This document shows, piece by piece, positions 13,614-18,627 of a stretch of 18,627 bases of DNA. Numbering within the stretch: position 1 is the stretch's first letter; the number at the start of each line of letters is the position of its first letter. The position numbers and the translations under genes are program-made. Below the pieces are notes generated by a model. It was not told where the DNA came from. It saw only the letters and a program-made list of their open reading frames with translations, and ran no database searches. Origin of the DNA: JAVKFY01 sp040223615 (GTDB lineage: Bacteria > Pseudomonadota > Alphaproteobacteria > GCA-2731375). The stretch spans positions 1-18,627 of the forward strand of contig JAVKFY010000029.1 in the NCBI GenBank assembly GCA_040223615.1, given 5' to 3'.

Positions 13614-15359
13614 ATGAAGCCGATCGACGCCAATGCCGCGCTGGCGGCGACCCTGCCCGCCAATGCCGTCACGCTGGCCGAAGCGATCGAACGCATCATG
13701 GCCGACGCGGAACTCGCGGCAACGCGCCGTCGCGATCTGGCCTCGGCATTGCGGACAATCGCCCGAGCGTTGGGCCGGCCACCGCAGATCCTACCGGCCA
13801 GTGTTCATTGGCTTCGGCCGCGGCTGGAACGTCTACATCATGAGCAACTCGGCCTCTCGGCAAAGCGCTTGCGCAACGTGGTCAGCGACGCGACCGCAGC
13901 GCTTCGCCATCTTGGACTTGCGCAGCAGGTGGCCCGAGACAACGTCAAGCCCTTGTCCCCGCAGTGGATGTCTATGGCGGCAGCCGTCCGGGATGTCCCT
14001 GCCCTGCACCGTGGCCTCAGTCGCTTCATCGGTTTCTGCGCCCGCCTCGGCATCCAGCCGAACGACGTCAGCGACGAGACTGTTGCCGCCTACCACACCG
14101 CCCTCGATGAAGGCCTGCTGCTGAAGCGACCGCGGCCCCTGGTACAACTGGTCGTGCTGCGCTGGAACGAGGCCGCGGCGACGATCCCGGGCTGGCCGAC
14201 ACGGCGTCTTGGCCGCCTCGATGCCCGCGACACCTATTGCCTGAACTGGGACGCCTTCCCGGCCAGCTTCCAAGCTGATGTCGACCGTTGGCTGCATCGA
14301 CTGTCCGGTCATGACCTCCTAGCGAATGATGCCCCGGACAAGCCACTGTCGCCGGCGACGCTGAAGCACAGGCGCCACCAGATCCGTGCCCTGGCGTCCG
14401 CCAGCTGCCATGCCGGGCTCTCGGTCGACCAACTGGTCGATCTCGGTGTGCTGGTCGAGCCTGCGACGCTGCGCCTCGGCCTAGGCTGGCTGCTGTCGCG
14501 CAACGGCAACCGGAGTTCCGGCGCCATCCATGGCGTCGCCACGGCGGCCAAGGCGCTGGCCCGGCACCATGTCGGCGTCGAAGAGGATACCCTGGAACAG
14601 ATTCGCGACATCTGCCGGAAGCTCGATCCGGGCTCGATCGGCCTGACCGAGAAGAACAGGACCCGGCTGCGGCAATTCGACGATTCCCGCAATGTCGCCC
14701 TGCTTCTCGAACTGCCCGATCGTCTGATGCGTGAAGCACAAACGCGCCCAAGCAGCCCGCGCTCGGCGCTAAAGGCGCAGACGGCCGTGGCTATCGCGCT
14801 GTTGCTGATGGCGCCGATCCGGCTGCGTAACCTGGCGGCGATCGATCTCGATCGGCATATCTGCCGCGACCGGGGTGCGGAGACCTTCCTGGTGATCGAC
14901 CGGGTTGAGGTGAAGAACCGTCAGGACATCGAGATCCCATTGGCGGCGCAGACTGTGGCCTTGCTCGACAGCTACGTCTCTCACTTCATATCGGTCTTGG
15001 CGCCAGGTCCGACCAACTGGCTGTTTCCGCGGCGCCATGGCGATGGCCACAAAGCCCCTGGCCACCTGGGCGACCAGATCAAGCGGGAGGTGTTCAGGCT
15101 CACCGGCCTCGAAGTGCATGTGCACCTGTTCCGGCATATTGCCGCCAAGCTGTACCTGGATGCCAACCCCGGTGGCTACGAGGTGGTGCGTCGTCTGCTC
15201 GGCCACAGTTCGATGGACACCACAGTGCGTGCCTACACCGGCCTGGAGGGCGCCGCCGCCGCGCGTCACTTCGACGCGGTCATCGAGGATGTGCGGCAGC
15301 GTGTTGCCCCCGCTCGCCGCGGCAAGGTTCGACGCCGCACGGCAAGGCGGCAGCCATGA
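13614..15359 (+). CDS. Tyrosine recombinase, long form
   Basis: A 581-residue site-specific tyrosine recombinase. The C-terminal catalytic domain is complete: R403 in MAPIRLRNLAAI (box I Arg), K434 in VEVKNRQ (beta-hairpin Lys), H504 and R507 in HLFRHIAAK, H531 in LLGHSSMDTT, and the nucleophile Y541 in VRAYTG, ten residues after H531 as usual. About 390 residues precede it, longer than the core-binding domain of typical integrases. The frame opens upstream at 13542, but the ATG at 13614 has AGGAGAGGG just before it. The C terminus is strongly basic. The stop overlaps the start of the next recombinase as ATGA, so the pair is translationally coupled. I do not recognise it as XerC/D or a phage integrase. 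Confidence 0.9.
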   Translation: MKPIDANAALAATLPANAVTLAEAIERIMADAELAATRRRDLASALRTIARALGRPPQILPASVHWLRPRLERLHHEQLGLSAKRLRNVVSDATAALRHLGLAQQVARDNVKPLSPQWMSMAAAVRDVPALHRGLSRFIGFCARLGIQPNDVSDETVAAYHTALDEGLLLKRPRPLVQLVVLRWNEAAATIPGWPTRRLGRLDARDTYCLNWDAFPASFQADVDRWLHRLSGHDLLANDAPDKPLSPATLKHRRHQIRALASASCHAGLSVDQLVDLGVLVEPATLRLGLGWLLSRNGNRSSGAIHGVATAAKALARHHVGVEEDTLEQIRDICRKLDPGSIGLTEKNRTRLRQFDDSRNVALLLELPDRLMREAQTRPSSPRSALKAQTAVAIALLLMAPIRLRNLAAIDLDRHICRDRGAETFLVIDRVEVKNRQDIEIPLAAQTVALLDSYVSHFISVLAPGPTNWLFPRRHGDGHKAPGHLGDQIKREVFRLTGLEVHVHLFRHIAAKLYLDANPGGYEVVRRLLGHSSMDTTVRAYTGLEGAAAARHFDAVIEDVRQRVAPARRGKVRRRTARRQP

Positions 15360-16402
15360 TGACCGTCTGGACGCCGCTGCCCGTTGACCACTGGCCCGAG
15401 CCCGACCGACAGGCCTGGCTGGCGGCACTGGCTGACGGCGGCCCACTGGATAACATAGGCGCAGCTGCAAACTGGAGCGCAGCGACGCGGCTGAAGAATG
15501 GCGAAGGCTACGGGCGCTGGCTCGCTTTCCTGGCGGCTGAGGACCCTGATGCGCTGGCCGAACATCCCACAGCCCGGGTCACGACAGAACGCCTCGACAC
15601 CTACCTCGCATCGATCGGGCACAAGGCGCTCTACACCCGCTTCAATGCCGTCGACGAGCTCTGGGCGATGCTTCGCCTGTTCGACCCGAAGGCCGACTAC
15701 ACCGTGCTGCGGAAGGTCTGGTATCGCCTGAAGCATCGTGCCGAGCAGGGGACATCTCGCAAGAACGGGCGCATCGTAGCTTCGACCCGCTTGCTCGAAG
15801 CTGGGCTGGGCCACTTCGAGGCCGCAGCCAACCGCGCATTCCCCGTGGCTGCCGCCGTGCAGGCGCGCGACGGCTTAATGGTCGCGCTGCTGGCGTTGCG
15901 CCCGCTCCGCAGGCGCAACTTGGCTGACCTGGTCCTCGGGCGATCCCTGATCAGAACCGGCGACGGATGGCGGATTCGTTACGACCCACACGAGATTAAA
16001 ACCGGAAGGGCGATCGAGCTGCCTTGGCCAGCCGTTCTCGACGAGGCCCTGGCGACCTACCTGGACCAATACCGTCCCGTCCTGCTGAAGGGCGCCGACA
16101 ATAATCATCTCTGGATCACCCAGATGGCGACGCCGATGGCGCCGCACAGCATCTCAGTACGAGTCAGCGAAGTGACCTCGCGGCTGCTGGGCATCGACGT
16201 CAGCCCGCATCTGTTCCGCGACAGCCTGGCCACCACCATGGCGATCGAAGACCCGGACCACATCCGCGCCGCCACTGTGCTGCTCGGCCACACCACGCCA
16301 CGGACCGTCGAACGGCACTACAATCAGGCCCAGTCGATCGATGCGGCGCGCCAATATCAGGCCGCCTTGCTCGACCGCCTCGAGGCCGACCGAAGGAGAT
16401 AG
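15356..16402 (+). CDS. Tyrosine recombinase, short form
   Basis: A 348-residue tyrosine recombinase. Catalytic residues are R185 in RPLRRRNLADL, K215 in HEIKTGR, H285 and R288 in PHLFRDSLAT, H312 in VLLGHTTPRT, and the nucleophile Y322 in VERHYNQA. All are present, so it should be able to cut and rejoin DNA. ATG at 15356 overlaps the previous stop; a second ATG follows at 15359 and AAGGCGG lies upstream. The stop TAG is four bases before the serine recombinase start, and the ribosome site of that gene (AAGGAGA) lies inside this gene's end. It shares the R-N-L box I variant with the upstream recombinase, suggesting that the two belong to a related recombinase group. Confidence 0.9.
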   Translation: MMTVWTPLPVDHWPEPDRQAWLAALADGGPLDNIGAAANWSAATRLKNGEGYGRWLAFLAAEDPDALAEHPTARVTTERLDTYLASIGHKALYTRFNAVDELWAMLRLFDPKADYTVLRKVWYRLKHRAEQGTSRKNGRIVASTRLLEAGLGHFEAAANRAFPVAAAVQARDGLMVALLALRPLRRRNLADLVLGRSLIRTGDGWRIRYDPHEIKTGRAIELPWPAVLDEALATYLDQYRPVLLKGADNNHLWITQMATPMAPHSISVRVSEVTSRLLGIDVSPHLFRDSLATTMAIEDPDHIRAATVLLGHTTPRTVERHYNQAQSIDAARQYQAALLDRLEADRRR

Positions 16403-16406
16403 CCGC

Positions 16407-18086
<1,680 letters not shown>

Positions 18087-18096
18087 TCAGTGGGTG

Positions 18097-18157
18097 TGTC
18101 TGTTTGGTGCTTTTATGCTTTAAACAGACAACGCCGCGTCAATGAAGAAGCGGCGTT
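18097..18157 (-). repeat. Two adjacent hairpins between 5S and tRNA-fMet
   Basis: TGTCTGTTT (18097-18105) pairs perfectly with AAACAGACA (18122-18130). AACGCCGC (18130-18137) pairs perfectly with GCGGCGTT (18150-18157). The two stems share base 18130, so they stack side by side or compete by one base. They probably serve precursor rRNA/tRNA processing; the second, with GTCTGTTT after it in the transcript, could also slow or partly terminate transcription before the tRNA. Confidence 0.6.
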
Positions 18158-18186
18158 TGATGTTTGGTATGTATAGGGAATATAAT

Positions 18187-18328
18187 CTGTGTTTAGAAGG
18201 CTCGGCAGTGACCTACTCTCCCGTGCCTTAAGACAAAGTACCATCGGCGCAGGCTGGTTTCACTTCTGAGTTCGGGATGGGATCAGGTGGTTCCCGGCCG
18301 CTAATGCCACCGAGCCATCTAAACACAG
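18187..18328 (-). repeat. Processing stem enclosing 5S rRNA
   Basis: CTGTGTTTAGA (18187-18197) is the exact reverse complement of TCTAAACACAG (18318-18328). Together with the 5S terminal stem it makes an extended helix of about 18 pairs with one internal mismatch, as expected for a precursor stem cut during 5S maturation. Confidence 0.8.
18199..18316 (-). rRNA. rrf: 5S ribosomal RNA
   Basis: About 118 bases. On the minus strand it begins GGCTCGGTGGC and ends GTCACTGCCGAGCC, so the ends form the terminal helix. The internal CCCGAACTCAGAAGTGAAAC and CGATGGTACT are conserved 5S segments. It lies between 23S (upstream) and tRNA-fMet (downstream) in the same orientation. Confidence 0.96.
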
Positions 18329-18431
18329 CTTTTGAAGAGATCGGATATTCGTGATGTATGCGAATGTTGTATTTGGTCTTGCCTGGTTTTACCGCTGCGC
18401 AAGTCGTATGCAGACAGTAGCAAGAGGGATC

Positions 18432-18627
<196 letters not shown>

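Overview
This is a high-GC window that ends on the right in a ribosomal RNA operon read on the minus strand in the order 23S (3' end only), 5S, initiator tRNA-fMet. A tRNA-fMet gene directly after 5S is the arrangement typical of Alphaproteobacteria. The initiator tRNA also has an A:U pair where many bacteria have the first of three G:C pairs in the anticodon stem, as reported for some rhizobia. Gene content (hydantoinase-type enzymes, amidase, sulfatase, GMC dehydrogenase, IS1182 and IS481) fits a metabolically versatile alphaproteobacterium; I cannot name the genus.

Layout. 1-545: an incoming sequence with a perfect 13-bp inverted repeat and the 3' remnant of a lactonase-type beta-propeller gene. 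546-2171: an intact sulfatase with the formylglycine motif. 2172-2390: an internal remnant of a 3-hydroxyisobutyrate dehydrogenase-type gene. 2452-4696 (minus): a two-gene operon, DUF1028 protein then amidase-signature amidase. 5010-8863 (plus, divergent): hyuB- and hyuA-like genes joined by an ATGA overlap. 9015-9167: C-terminal scrap of an IS481-type transposase. 9168-11266 (minus): a GMC-type FAD dehydrogenase followed by its small partner. 11611-13284: an IS1182-family element with intact DDE transposase. 13272-18053: an HTH excisionase-like gene and three tightly packed recombinases, two tyrosine and one serine. 17963-18627: rrn terminator, tRNA-fMet, 5S and 23S, all minus strand.

How the parts fit. 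The catabolic block looks like a scavenging module for amide or cyclic ureide compounds: an ATP-dependent HyuA/HyuB pair would open the ring and the amidase would cut a linear amide. The sulfatase and dehydrogenase are separate activities. Gene scraps and IS sequences at the block edges indicate repeated insertion and deletion.

The most unusual part is the recombinase operon. It has two overlapping tyrosine recombinases plus a large serine recombinase, headed by a small winged-helix-like gene that an IS1182 element has run into. The serine recombinase reading frame runs antisense through the rrn terminator and into tRNA-fMet, stopping over the anticodon. I read this as the right end of an element integrated at the tRNA-fMet 3' end; no second copy of the tRNA end is visible here, so the left boundary lies outside the window or is lost.
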